32,769 bases of DNA from DATLWR01 sp035576205 (GTDB lineage Bacteria; Pseudomonadota; Zetaproteobacteria; Mariprofundales; Mariprofundaceae), in NCBI GenBank assembly GCA_035576205.1, contig DATLWR010000082.1, positions 1 to 32,769 of the forward strand. The letters are read 5' to 3'. A model generated the notes under the pieces. The model ran no database searches. It worked only from the letters and a program-made list of their open reading frames with translations, and was not told where the DNA came from. The position numbers were made by a program, and so were the translations under genes. Positions 24,838 through 32,769 of this stretch are shown one piece after another; position 1 is the first letter of the stretch; each line of letters begins with the position of its first letter.

Positions 24838-25353
24838 ATGTATCCAAGAGAGGATTTCAGTCAGGCATTCGAGGCCAGTGTGGCCGCCAACCCGATGTAT
24901 TCAAGATTCCGTCGCATGCCGGTCAGCCAGGAGCTGGGACTGCGCGAAAGCATGCTGTTGTTTTCATGTTTCGAGCCGCGGGTGATTCCGGAAGGCTCGG
25001 TCATCTACGAGGCCAACACGCCATCCGAGAACGAGATGTATCTGATTGTCGAGGGCACGGTTTCGGTGTCCAGTGCCTCGCAGGATATCTACGAATCGCT
25101 GCGGCCGGGTGATGTGTTCGGGCTGTTTTCGTTCCTCGACGAAGGGCGTCTGCACTCCGCGACCGTCACAACGACGAGCGAGCTGACCGTGCTGGTGATC
25201 AACCGCGACTATTTCGATGTCATCACGCTCGAGGACCCGGCGCTGGGCAACGAGATGCTGCGTTTCATGTTCCGTATGCTGTCCCGCATGGCGCTGAAGC
25301 TGGAGAGCGAATATGCAGCGATTCACCGTTTTGCGACAGGCAGGCGGATATAA
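24838..25353 (+). CDS. cyclic-nucleotide-binding-like protein, no DNA-binding domain
   Basis: The 171 residues contain one cNMP-binding (CRP-type) beta-roll at about 40-130: VIPEGSVIYEAN, YLIVEGTVSV and LRPGDVFGLFSFLDEG are typical. A helical tail follows, with no helix-turn-helix. In the phosphate-binding cassette the usual Glu after Gly and the Arg before Ser-Ala are replaced (GLFSF...LHSATV), so binding of cAMP in the normal way is doubtful. AGGAG six bases before the ATG is a clear ribosome site. It is the first gene after the Pho box, and its stop overlaps the phoB start (TAATG), so it is made together with PhoB and PhoR. Its role in phosphate sensing is unknown. Confidence 0.8.
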   Translation: MYPREDFSQAFEASVAANPMYSRFRRMPVSQELGLRESMLLFSCFEPRVIPEGSVIYEANTPSENEMYLIVEGTVSVSSASQDIYESLRPGDVFGLFSFLDEGRLHSATVTTTSELTVLVINRDYFDVITLEDPALGNEMLRFMFRMLSRMALKLESEYAAIHRFATGRRI

Positions 25354-26111
25354 TGCTTGAGCCAGGAAGTCATCCGTTCCAATATGGAAACCTCATGTCG
25401 GAATCCGCAGATACAAGCAATGTCGACATCCTGATCGTCGAGGACGATGCCCCTATCGCCCGGCTGATGGCGTTGCATCTGCGCGCCGCGGGCTTTTCAA
25501 CCGCGACCGTGGAGAATGGTGACGAGGCGTTGCGACGCCTCTCGGAGGGTGGCGTGCGGCTGGTCGTTCTCGATCGCATGCTGCCGGGCTCCAGCGGCAT
25601 GAAGATTTTGCGCTGGCTGCGTGGTGGCGATGCGAGCCGTGCTCACCTGCCAGTACTGATGGTGACTGCGCTCGGCATGACATCCGAACGCATCGAGGGC
25701 CTGAACGAAGGCGCCGACGACTACCTGTCCAAGCCGTTCGAGCCCGGCGAGCTGGTGGCACGCGTCAAGTCGCTGATGCGGCGGACGGTGGTGCAGGAAG
25801 CGGGTGGCGTGGCGGCGGCCAGCGGCCTGCAACTCGATCCCGAGGCGCCGGCCGTCTTCGACGGGCGCAAACGGATCGAACTGCGGCCGATGGAATACCG
25901 GCTGCTGCAGGTGCTGCTCGAAAAGCCGGGCAAGACACGCAGCCGCGAGTACCTGCTCGATCACGTCTGGGGACGCGATGTGTTCGTCGAACCGCGAACG
26001 GTCGACGTCACGGTCAAGCGGCTGCGCAAGGCCTTGCAAGAGATCGGCCGGCAGGATTGTATTGAGACCGTGCGTGGAATGGGTTATCGCTATCTAGCAC
26101 CGCAGGCATGA
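25353..26111 (+). CDS. phoB: phosphate regulon response regulator
   Basis: An OmpR/PhoB-type transcription factor. The receiver has D31/D32, phospho-acceptor D74 (VVLDRMLPG), T105 and K127 (SKPF). A winged-helix domain follows from about residue 155, with RTVDVTVKRLRKAL as the DNA-recognition helix region and the usual ending ETVRGMGYRYL. Context (Pho boxes, pst genes, phoR next) supports PhoB identity. The ATG at 25353 overlaps the previous stop; the ATG at 25395 (MSESADTS) would give a more usual N-terminus, and I cannot decide between them. Phosphorylated PhoB should act at the sites listed at 13967, 24727 and 24780. Confidence 0.93.
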   Translation: MLEPGSHPFQYGNLMSESADTSNVDILIVEDDAPIARLMALHLRAAGFSTATVENGDEALRRLSEGGVRLVVLDRMLPGSSGMKILRWLRGGDASRAHLPVLMVTALGMTSERIEGLNEGADDYLSKPFEPGELVARVKSLMRRTVVQEAGGVAAASGLQLDPEAPAVFDGRKRIELRPMEYRLLQVLLEKPGKTRSREYLLDHVWGRDVFVEPRTVDVTVKRLRKALQEIGRQDCIETVRGMGYRYLAPQA

Positions 26112-27289
26112 CATCGGTTTTACTGCTTGCCCTGGTCGTCATGAGTGCGGCGTGGCTGTTTGCCTCGCTGCGCATGCGCCGCAGGCTTACCGACTGCCAG
26201 CAGGAGATCAGGCAGCTCAGGGAGGCGAGCGGCGGTCTCGAATCGAAGCTGGCCACGCGCGGGCGCCGTCTGGATGTCCTGCTGTCGTCGGTCAACGAGG
26301 CAGTGCTGCGTGTCGACCAGCACGGGCGGGTGCTGGCGGCCAACCAGTGGGCCATGGAGCTGTTCCGCCTGCCGGCCAATACGCCGTTTCCCCAGTCCAT
26401 CCTCTTTTTCTATCGTAATCCACAGTGGCGGCAGGCATTCGTGGCTGCACTCGGTCGCCTGCCCGAAAACTCCCGCCTGCCGGATATGCATCTGCGCGAC
26501 CGCGTGCTGGCGCCGCGGCTGGCACAGCTCGGCCGCGAACAGGCGCTGCTGCTGTGCATGGATATCACCGAGAAGTACCGCTTGGAGCAGCAGCGGCGCA
26601 CCTTCATCGCCAACCTGATGCACGATCTGAAAACGCCGCTCACCTCCCTGCTCGGCTATGCGCGCAGCATCGAATCGTTCGGCGAAGATGCCGAGTTGCG
26701 CAACGAGGCGGCGAAAGTGATCGCCGACGAGGCGAAGCATGTAAACCACCTGCTCGATTCGCTGCTCACCCTCGACCAGATCGAGTTCGCCGCCCGCGAT
26801 ACCGAGGCGTCCTGCGATGCGCCGGAAGTGGTGCGGCGCGTGTGCAGCCTGCTGGAGGCGCAGGCCAAGGCCAAGCAAATCAGGCTTGCGTGTGAACCGG
26901 CCGATGCCATGCCGCCGGTCCAGATGGACGAGGAGAGCCTGGAACGTGTGGCGACCAATCTTGTCGAGAATGCCATCCGTTATTCCGGCAATGGCAGCGA
27001 AGTGCGGCTAAGGCTGTCGGTCAAGGGCGGCGAGTGCATTCTGCGGGTCGAGGATAACGGCCCGGGCATCCCGGAAGTGCACCTGCCGCGGGTGACCGAA
27101 CGTTTCTACCGGGTGGATCGGGCGCGCGGCCGCAGCAGTACCGGTGGTCACGGTCTGGGGCTGGCCATCGTCAAGGAGCTGCTGGAGGTGCACGGCGGCG
27201 ATCTGGTTCTCGCCAACTATCCGCCGCATGGCCTACTGGCAGAAGCCCGGATACCGCTGCGACGCCTGCCGGTGGCGAAGGCCGTCTAG
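26108..27289 (+). CDS. phoR: phosphate regulon sensor histidine kinase
   Basis: A 393-residue membrane-bound kinase. A single helix spans about residues 3-21, so there is no periplasmic sensor. A PAS-like region lies at about 55-155 (LSSVNEAVLRVDQHGRVLAANQ at its start). The H-box MHDLKTPLT has His172, the N-box has Asn288 (NLVENAIRYS), and DNGPG (316-320) and GGHGLGLA (346-353) complete the ATPase domain. This is the PhoR architecture, where Pi status is read through PstSCAB and PhoU. The ATG overlaps the phoB stop (ATGA). No terminator is visible before the riboswitch region. Confidence 0.93.
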   Translation: MTSVLLLALVVMSAAWLFASLRMRRRLTDCQQEIRQLREASGGLESKLATRGRRLDVLLSSVNEAVLRVDQHGRVLAANQWAMELFRLPANTPFPQSILFFYRNPQWRQAFVAALGRLPENSRLPDMHLRDRVLAPRLAQLGREQALLLCMDITEKYRLEQQRRTFIANLMHDLKTPLTSLLGYARSIESFGEDAELRNEAAKVIADEAKHVNHLLDSLLTLDQIEFAARDTEASCDAPEVVRRVCSLLEAQAKAKQIRLACEPADAMPPVQMDEESLERVATNLVENAIRYSGNGSEVRLRLSVKGGECILRVEDNGPGIPEVHLPRVTERFYRVDRARGRSSTGGHGLGLAIVKELLEVHGGDLVLANYPPHGLLAEARIPLRRLPVAKAV

Positions 27290-27373
27290 GCCGGGTTGTT
27301 CCCGTGCATGCGTATCGGCCGGCAAGAAATGATTTCCCATCCGCATCATGAGTGCATAAAATGCGCCCCGCTT

Positions 27374-27545
27374 GAGGTGCCCGTGCGTCGGTCGATGCAC
27401 GGGTGAAACGGGAAGCCGGTGCGGTTCATATCCATTCCGGCGCTGCCCCCGCAACTGTAGGCCTGACGACTTCGTCCGCGCGCCACTGGGAAACCGGGAA
27501 GGTATGGATGGAGGAGATGGAAGGCGAGCCAGGAGACCGGCCTCT
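27374..27545 (+). promoter_or_regulatory. cobalamin (AdoCbl) riboswitch
   Basis: The conserved parts occur in order: GAGGTGCC (27375), GGAAGCCGGTG (27411), GCTGCCCCCGCAACTGTA (27443), GCCACTGGGA (27482) and GCGAGCCAGGAGACC (27524). Together they are the classical B12 element, including the B12 box. It lies about 150 nt before the receptor start. The remaining leader to 27691 contains a GC-rich stretch around 27560-27590 that could be the expression platform, but I cannot fold it reliably. It should repress the whole downstream operon when cobalamin is present. Confidence 0.95.
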
Positions 27546-27691
27546 CGCATTCGCGGACAGACTCCCCGGGGTGAGGGGGCGCCGGTGGTGAAGCCGCAGA
27601 CCCCAGACCTGTCCTTCCCATCCTGCCATTTCTCCCGGATGACTGCCGTTCAACAACACGCACGGTGGGTGCATCAGGAGAAAATGAAACC

Positions 27692-29575
27692 ATGCAACTG
27701 AAAATGAAACATTGGCCGCTATTGGCCGCCCTCGCCTGGGCGGGCCAGGCCCAGGCAACCGATCTCGGTACGATTTCGGTCACCGACCAGCGATCGGAAG
27801 CGCCGATCGGACAATCCACGCACGCGGTGACCATCATCGACCGCAAGACCATTGAGGCGAGCCATGTCCAGAATGTCGTCGATCTGTTCAAGAGTATTCC
27901 GGATGTCGTGGTGCGCGATACCTCGGGTGTCGGCGCCAAGGCGCAGGTCGATCTCGGCGGTTATGGAGAGGCCGCATCGGCCAACAGCCTGGTAATGATA
28001 GACGGGCGCCGCGTCAATGCGCCCGACCTTTCCGGCGTGGACTGGACGCAGATTCCGGTCGACCAGATCGAACGCATCGAGATCGTGCACGGCGGTGGTT
28101 CGGTGCTCTACGGCCAGGGTGCCGTCGGCGGTGTCATCAATATCATCACCCGCGTGCCTGCATCCGGCGGCAAGGTCAGCGCCGAGGGCGGCAGCTACGG
28201 TACGGCAGCAGGCCTGCTGCGCGCAGGTGCCACGACGGATATGTTGCGCGTCGAAGCGAACGCCTCGGGTATGAGGACAGACGGCTACCGCAAGAATGGA
28301 CAGTTCAAGCGTTTCGATGGCGGCCTGCGCGGCGAAATCGATCTGCCGGCCGGCCACATGCTCTATTTCAGCGGCAACCACCATATGGATCGTGCCGGCT
28401 TGCCGGGTGCGCTGACGCTGGCGCAGATGGCGGCGGACCCAAGGCAGACCAATAAACCGACCGACTATTCACGCACCATCGACGATTTCGGCACTGTCGG
28501 GCTGCAGGCCGGGGTTGGAGCGGTGCATGCCGATGTACCGGTCAGCTACCGTCGACGCGATACCGGCGCCGTGTATACGGGCTTTCCGGTCCAAGGCGTT
28601 CTGCGGTCTCTGTCGGCGCGTCCGAAACTCGACCTGGACCAGGGAGTAGGCCCTGCGAATGTCCATCTGGTGGCCGGAACCGATCTTGATCGTACCGAAG
28701 GCACATTCGGTGGTATCAAGGCCAAGCGCACCTCGGCGGGTTACTATGGCTATGTCAGGCTCTCCGATACCGACGGACGCTTCGGTCTGTCGGGCGGCTA
28801 TCGCAGCGAGGGGCTGAAGGACCAGCTGACACAGGGCGGCAACAGTTCGACGAGCAATCGCAAGGGGGTCTACGAGGTCGGCCTGACCGCGGCAGCCGGC
28901 GGCTTCCATCTGGCGCTGGATCACAGTACCTCGGTGCGCATGCCGCTCTTGGACGAACGTTATGACTGGTTCACCGCAACCTGGAATCCGAACCTGGTGG
29001 TGCAGACCGGCAGGCATTTCGGCGTCACGGCCCGTTACGGCAACGAACTGGGATTCGCCGAGTTTTCGTTCCGGCGTGCTGACCTGACCAACGAGATATT
29101 CTTCAATCCGACGACCTTCATGAACGAGAACTACATCGGCCAGACGCGCCATGATGTCTGGATGGTGCAGGAGGAGTGGCAGCTGACCGACCAGGCGCGG
29201 CTGGCGGCCAGCTACACCTATACGGCGGCCCGTTTCCGCGGCGGTGCCTTCAACGGCAAGGACATCCCGGCCGTGCCGAAGCACAAGGTCGGTGCCCGGG
29301 TTATCGCCGACTTTCACAATGGCCTCGGCATGGTGCTGGGTCTCGGCTGGGTCAGCTCCTCCTGGTCGATCAGCGATCAGGCCAACGTAAAGACCAAGCT
29401 GCCCGCCTATCTGGTGATGGATGCGTCGTTCAACTACCACTGGAAGCAGGCGGAGCTGTTCGCCAGCCTGCAGAACCTGACCAACCGGAAGTACAGCACC
29501 TACAGTGCTTATGGCGTGAACTACTACCCTGCAGCGACGCTGACGGCGCGTGCCGGGGTGATCTATTCGTTCTAG
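27692..29575 (+). CDS. btuB: TonB-dependent cobalamin receptor, BtuB-like
   Basis: An outer-membrane receptor of about 627 residues. A signal peptide (QLKMKHWPLLAALAWAGQAQA, about residues 2-22) is followed by a TonB-box-like TISVTDQ, the plug domain (SANSLVMIDGRRVNAPDL and GGSVLYGQGAVGGVINIITR) and a beta-barrel ending in Phe (GVIYSF). The riboswitch and btuFCD genes give the substrate as cobalamin. The ATG at 27692 lies 11 bases after GGAG; ATG at 27704 is also possible, and a GTG at 27665 lacks a ribosome site. Its stop lies inside the TonB frame. Confidence 0.93.
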   Translation: MQLKMKHWPLLAALAWAGQAQATDLGTISVTDQRSEAPIGQSTHAVTIIDRKTIEASHVQNVVDLFKSIPDVVVRDTSGVGAKAQVDLGGYGEAASANSLVMIDGRRVNAPDLSGVDWTQIPVDQIERIEIVHGGGSVLYGQGAVGGVINIITRVPASGGKVSAEGGSYGTAAGLLRAGATTDMLRVEANASGMRTDGYRKNGQFKRFDGGLRGEIDLPAGHMLYFSGNHHMDRAGLPGALTLAQMAADPRQTNKPTDYSRTIDDFGTVGLQAGVGAVHADVPVSYRRRDTGAVYTGFPVQGVLRSLSARPKLDLDQGVGPANVHLVAGTDLDRTEGTFGGIKAKRTSAGYYGYVRLSDTDGRFGLSGGYRSEGLKDQLTQGGNSSTSNRKGVYEVGLTAAAGGFHLALDHSTSVRMPLLDERYDWFTATWNPNLVVQTGRHFGVTARYGNELGFAEFSFRRADLTNEIFFNPTTFMNENYIGQTRHDVWMVQEEWQLTDQARLAASYTYTAARFRGGAFNGKDIPAVPKHKVGARVIADFHNGLGMVLGLGWVSSSWSISDQANVKTKLPAYLVMDASFNYHWKQAELFASLQNLTNRKYSTYSAYGVNYYPAATLTARAGVIYSF

Positions 29576-30179
29576 CCTGAACAGCCTGTGGCCATGGGCG
29601 GCGGCCAGTCTCGCCGTCCATGGCCTGCTGTTCGCCTGGCTGAGCGGCCAGGCTGCCACGCCGGGGAACGAAGCGGCCGTGGCCCAGATGGTGCAGGTCG
29701 AGATCCTGCCGGTTAGTCACCAGCAACCGGCACCGGTTGCCGATGTGGTCGAACCCCGGCAGCCATCACCAGAAACAGCGGCGGCAACGGAGCTGCCGGC
29801 CAAATCCTCCCCACGGGAGCCGGAGCCAGTGGCAGAGACCCAAGCGTCTCCGGCGCAACCGTCTCAGGTTGCCGCTGCAGAGGCGGCCGCGGTGCCGGCA
29901 GCCCCGCAAACCGATTCGGCCGGGCAGCAGCTGGTAGTGCGCCAGCATCTGGAGCGATATAAATATTATCCGGCCAGTGCCAGCCGGCGCGGCATCACCG
30001 GCGATGTCGAGGTCGGTTTCCGGCTGCGGCCGGACGGCAGTGCCGAGCAGGTGCTGGTGCTGGCCAGTTCCGGTTACGAGATCCTCGACCAGGCGGCGCT
30101 GGAGACGGTGAACCGTGCACAGCCGTTCCCGGCGGCAGGCGGCCAGTACCAGTTCCTGCTTCGTTTCCGGCATCTGTGA
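29565..30179 (+). CDS. tonB: TonB energy-transducing protein
   Basis: TonB carries inner-membrane energy to the outer-membrane receptor. The C-terminal domain is clear: LVVRQHLERYKYYPASA near residues 123-139 with the conserved Tyr-Pro, then GDVEVGFRLRPDG and SSGYEILDQAALETV. A Pro/Glu/Ala linker precedes it. In the same frame, upstream of the first standard start (GTG at 29679), lies a membrane anchor with the TonB S-x3-H motif (SLAVH) inside about residues 8-27. No ATG, GTG or TTG precedes it, so a rare start is inferred: ATT at 29565 (GGGGTG just before) or CTG at 29577. The first overlaps the receptor stop. Its end overlaps btuF (GTGA). No exbB or exbD is here. Confidence 0.8.
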   Translation: MRSSLNSLWPWAAASLAVHGLLFAWLSGQAATPGNEAAVAQMVQVEILPVSHQQPAPVADVVEPRQPSPETAAATELPAKSSPREPEPVAETQASPAQPSQVAAAEAAAVPAAPQTDSAGQQLVVRQHLERYKYYPASASRRGITGDVEVGFRLRPDGSAEQVLVLASSGYEILDQAALETVNRAQPFPAAGGQYQFLLRFRHL

Positions 30180-30970
30180 AACGCATCATTTTTCTTTTTG
30201 TTCTGCTGCTGCCGCTGCATGGGCTGGCGGCAGAGCGCATCCTTGCGCTCTCGCCGCATGCCTGCGAAATCCTCTATGCCATCGGCGCCGGCAGCGAGGC
30301 GGTCGGGGCGGTGGATTATTGCGACTATCCCGAGACGGCAAAACGTCTGCCACGCGTCGGCACGTACGACCGCATCCATGCCGAGGCGGCGATGGCGCTG
30401 CATCCGACCATGGCCGTCGCCTTGAACGATCGGACGCCCGGCATTGCGGCATTGCGCAGGTTGGGCGTGCGCATCGTTATCAGCCGTCCGGAAACGGTGC
30501 GCGGCGTTTTCGATGACATCGAGCGCCTGGGGCGGCTTACCGGTCATGCCGCTGCTGCCGCCAAACTGGCGGATTCGTTGCGCGGCCGGCTGAAGCAGCT
30601 TGAAGCTGACAGGCCGGCCTTGCCGCCTAAGGTTTTCTATGAACTCTGGCCGGAACCTTTGATGACGCTGGGCGGCAAGGGATTCATGCAGGATGTGCTG
30701 GTCGAGGCCGGAGCCAGAAACGTTTTCGCCGGCCTGCCGATGGAAAATGCGCGGGTCAGTATCGAGAGCGTCATGCGCGCGCAGCCGTCCATCATCATTG
30801 TGCCGGCCGGAACGCGCGATGTGGAGGCACGGCGACAGTTCTGGCGGCATTGGCTGGGTGATGGCATCCGCATTGTGACGGTCGATCCCGACCTTCTGCA
30901 GCGGCCCGGCCCGCGTCTGGTCGACGGCATCGTGCAGCTGAGACGGGCCGTTGCCGGAGCGGCAAAATGA
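30176..30970 (+). CDS. btuF: cobalamin-binding periplasmic protein
   Basis: A 264-residue class III solute-binding protein of the BtuF type, which takes B12 from the receptor to BtuCD. It has a signal peptide (about residues 1-19, MKRIIFLFVLLLPLHGLAA), then ILALSPHACEILYAIGAG and VGAVDYCDYPETAKRLPRVG, which are typical of BtuF. The helical linker joins it to the second lobe with YELWPEPLMTLGGKGFMQDVL. The GTG start overlaps the tonB stop by 4 bp and its stop overlaps btuC. Confidence 0.93.
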   Translation: MKRIIFLFVLLLPLHGLAAERILALSPHACEILYAIGAGSEAVGAVDYCDYPETAKRLPRVGTYDRIHAEAAMALHPTMAVALNDRTPGIAALRRLGVRIVISRPETVRGVFDDIERLGRLTGHAAAAAKLADSLRGRLKQLEADRPALPPKVFYELWPEPLMTLGGKGFMQDVLVEAGARNVFAGLPMENARVSIESVMRAQPSIIIVPAGTRDVEARRQFWRHWLGDGIRIVTVDPDLLQRPGPRLVDGIVQLRRAVAGAAK

Positions 30971-31908
30971 CCGGCATGCAGCGGCTGCTCGCCTCACTCC
31001 TGCTGCTGGCCGTTATCGTTTACCTGTCGCTGGCCATGGGCGATGTCTGGATGCAGCCGTTTGCGAAGCTGTCGGACACCGACGCGACGATTTTGTGGGA
31101 TCTGCGGCTGCCGCGCCTGCTCACTGCGCTCGCCGTCGGGGGCATGTTGGCACTGGCCGGCGCCTGGTTCCAGGTACTGCTCGGCAATCCGCTGGCCGAG
31201 CCGTATGTGCTGGGGGTGGCCGGCAGTTCGGCGGCAGGGGCGGTGCTGGCGCTGTTTCTGGTTCCTGACTCCGCCTGGCTGATGTCGGCCGGCGCCTTTG
31301 CCGGCGCCTGGCTGGGCATCGTCGTCGTGATGTTCTTCGCACCTTTGGGGCGCGGCAGCCTGCTGCTCGCCGGTGTCGTACTGGCCGCCTTCTGGAGTGC
31401 GGTGATCGCGCTGCTGATGGCGCTGCTGCCTTCCCGCAGTCTGGTGCTCGCTTTCGGCTGGATGCTCGGCGATCTCTCCCGTTCGCCACTGCCGCTGTGG
31501 CTGCTCTGGCTGGTCTGGGGCGGAGCACTGGCCGCCGGCCTGTGGCTGTCGCGTTCGCTCGACCGCCTGCTGCTGGGCGAGAAGCACGCCGCAGCCCTGG
31601 GCGTGAACGTGCCGCAACTCAGGCAACGATTGCTGTGGCTCGCTTCGGCGGTGACGGCGGTGGCGGTGACGGCTGCCGGCACCATCGGTTTCGTCGGACT
31701 GGTCGTGCCGCACCTCATGCGGCTGCTGTTCGGCAGTCTGCACCGGCCGATGCTGATCGCCTCGGCGATCGGCGGCGGGGCGCTGTTGATGTTCGCCGAT
31801 GCCCTGTCGCGTACCGTGGCCGCACCCGCCGAGTTGCCGGTCGGCGTGCTGACCGCCATGGTCGGTGTACCGCTTTTCCTCTGGCTGCTGGTGAGGAGGG
31901 ACGGCTGA
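30967..31908 (+). CDS. btuC: cobalamin ABC transporter permease, FecCD family
   Basis: A 313-residue polytopic permease with about nine to ten hydrophobic helices. Family motifs are DLRLPRLLTALAVGGMLALAG near 45-65, NPLAEPYVLGVAGSSAAGA near 73-91, and the coupling-helix region with GTIGFVGLVVPHLMRLL near 240. It is the membrane partner of BtuD and receives B12 from BtuF. It begins with an ATGA overlap with btuF and ends with TGATG shared with btuD, so the three are co-translated. Confidence 0.93.
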   Translation: MTGMQRLLASLLLLAVIVYLSLAMGDVWMQPFAKLSDTDATILWDLRLPRLLTALAVGGMLALAGAWFQVLLGNPLAEPYVLGVAGSSAAGAVLALFLVPDSAWLMSAGAFAGAWLGIVVVMFFAPLGRGSLLLAGVVLAAFWSAVIALLMALLPSRSLVLAFGWMLGDLSRSPLPLWLLWLVWGGALAAGLWLSRSLDRLLLGEKHAAALGVNVPQLRQRLLWLASAVTAVAVTAAGTIGFVGLVVPHLMRLLFGSLHRPMLIASAIGGGALLMFADALSRTVAAPAELPVGVLTAMVGVPLFLWLLVRRDG

Positions 31909-32642
31909 TGTTGCGCTTCGAGCATGTATCCCTCTGTCGCGGCGAGCGCGAGTTGCTCAGGCATGCCGAGTTCGCCATCGCGCCTGGCCGCGTGACGGCG
32001 ATTCTCGGCCCGAACGGGGCCGGCAAGTCGTCGCTGCTGCTGGCCATGGCCGGTCTGCTGCCGGCATCCGGCGGTCACGTGTTGCTGCAGGATCGGCCGG
32101 TCGAGGAACTGTCCCGTATGGAAGTCGCGGCGACTATCGCCTGGCAGGGCGAACTGCCGGCCGCCGAGTTCGGGCTGACGGTTCGCCAGCGTCTGGAGCT
32201 GGCGGCCGGCGACGGGGAATCGTTGCCACGTCTGCAGCAGGCGGCAGCCAGGATGGAGGTCGGGCATTTGCTGGATCGCGATCTGGCCCGTCTCTCCAGC
32301 GGCGAGCGGCAGCGGGTGGAACTGGCCGCGATCATGTTGCGCGATTGCCCGCTGTGGCTGCTCGATGAGCCGACGGCGCATCTCGATCTCAAACACCAGA
32401 CCCTGTTGCTCAGGATGCTGCGTCAGGAAGCCGCTGCCGGGAGGGCGGTGGTGACGGTGCTGCATGATCTGCAGCAGGCGATGGCGGTGGCCGATGAAGT
32501 GATCCTGCTGGATGGCAAAGGCGGCGTTGAGACCGGAGAAGCCGGCGGGTTGCTAACAGCGGAGCGATTGAGCAGGCTTTTTCAGGTGGAGCTGATGTCG
32601 TTTGCCGAGGGGCAGTTGCTGTTGCCCGACTACCGCACATGA
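31908..32642 (+). CDS. btuD: cobalamin ABC transporter ATP-binding protein
   Basis: A 244-residue ABC ATPase. Walker A is GPNGAGKSS at about residues 31-39, the Q-loop region IAWQGELPA lies near 74-82, a shortened signature LSSGERQRVELA near 128-139 and Walker B LWLLDEPTAHLD near 148-159, with the switch His in VLHDLQQA. The ATG shares a base with the btuC stop (TGATG), and GGAGGG lies seven to eight bases upstream. The family is shared by B12, haem and siderophore importers; the riboswitch and neighbours give B12. Confidence 0.93.
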   Translation: MLRFEHVSLCRGERELLRHAEFAIAPGRVTAILGPNGAGKSSLLLAMAGLLPASGGHVLLQDRPVEELSRMEVAATIAWQGELPAAEFGLTVRQRLELAAGDGESLPRLQQAAARMEVGHLLDRDLARLSSGERQRVELAAIMLRDCPLWLLDEPTAHLDLKHQTLLLRMLRQEAAAGRAVVTVLHDLQQAMAVADEVILLDGKGGVETGEAGGLLTAERLSRLFQVELMSFAEGQLLLPDYRT

Positions 32643-32769
32643 AATCCCGGGACAAACGGACCGGTCTCGTCGTCGTCAATACCGGCGACGGCAAGGGCAA
32701 GTCCTCCAGTGCATTCGGCATGGTGTTTCGTGCCGCCGGCTGGGGCATGAAGGTCTGCGTCATCCAGTT
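32639..32769 (+). CDS. cobO: cob(I)alamin adenosyltransferase, CobA/CobO type (partial)
   Basis: Only the first 43 residues are inside the window. They contain the P-loop NTGDGKGKSSSAFG (about 14-27), specific to the CobA/CobO/BtuR family, which attaches the adenosyl group of ATP to cob(I)alamin. The ATG overlaps the btuD stop by 4 bp, so imported corrinoid would be adenosylated by the product of the same operon. The rest lies beyond the right edge. Confidence 0.92.
   Translation, partial: MKSRDKRTGLVVVNTGDGKGKSSSAFGMVFRAAGWGMKVCVIQ

Noticed and set aside
28469..32465. Long minus-strand frames opposite btuB and btuCD
   Set aside because: They are shadows of well-supported transporter genes; no conserved motif is seen.

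Overview
The window is chromosomal DNA of a GC-rich, Gram-negative bacterium, probably a beta-, gamma- or zeta-proteobacterium. It has outer-membrane porin and TonB-dependent receptor genes, a PhoBR/Pst system with Pho boxes, XseA, PanBCD and polyphosphate kinase. I cannot name a genus from the sequence. Genes are densely packed, with many 4-bp ATGA/GTGA overlaps. I see no rRNA, tRNA, insertion sequence, phage or CRISPR array.

Left part (1-3335, minus strand): a pantothenate operon panB-panC-panD, followed by a small membrane protein and a COG2509-type FAD oxidoreductase cut by the window edge. Diverging from it is glgP (glycogen phosphorylase, plus strand), with a Pho-box-like repeat upstream, then a small GFA/CENP-V zinc protein. 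From 13844 down to 6656 runs a long minus-strand cluster: pseudo-receiver protein, xseA, M23 peptidase, then (from its own promoter) a single-domain response regulator, SPOR-domain protein, gamma-glutamyltransferase, folK, deoxynucleoside kinase and a small cysteine-rich exported protein.

Middle part (13900-27289): a phosphate-homeostasis region. ppk lies downstream of a Pho box and a strong terminator that together could define a very short RNA. After an AT-rich orphan gene and a cytochrome c comes the minus-strand series porin-pstS-pstC-pstA-pstB-phoU-ppx. Diverging from the porin is a plus-strand operon of a cyclic-nucleotide-binding-like protein, phoB and phoR. The divergent intergenic region carries one Pho box per direction. 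Each has two TGTCA half-sites 11 bp apart and a -10-like hexamer 9-10 bp downstream; the site before ppk has the same geometry. This supports one PhoB regulon covering Pi uptake (porin, Pst), its control (PhoU, PhoBR), polyphosphate synthesis and breakdown (Ppk, Ppx) and possibly glycogen breakdown (GlgP).

Right part (27374-32769, plus strand): a cobalamin riboswitch followed by a B12 uptake operon: BtuB-like receptor, TonB, BtuF, BtuC, BtuD and the start of a cob(I)alamin adenosyltransferase gene cut by the window end. The TonB frame contains a full membrane anchor but no ATG, GTG or TTG ahead of it, so it probably uses a rare start codon overlapping the receptor gene.

Most genes are ordinary housekeeping genes. 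The least described items are the cNMP-like protein with a degenerate binding cassette inside the phoBR operon, the possible Pho-controlled short RNA before ppk, the pseudo-receiver gene beside it, the Pho box before glgP and the TonB start.
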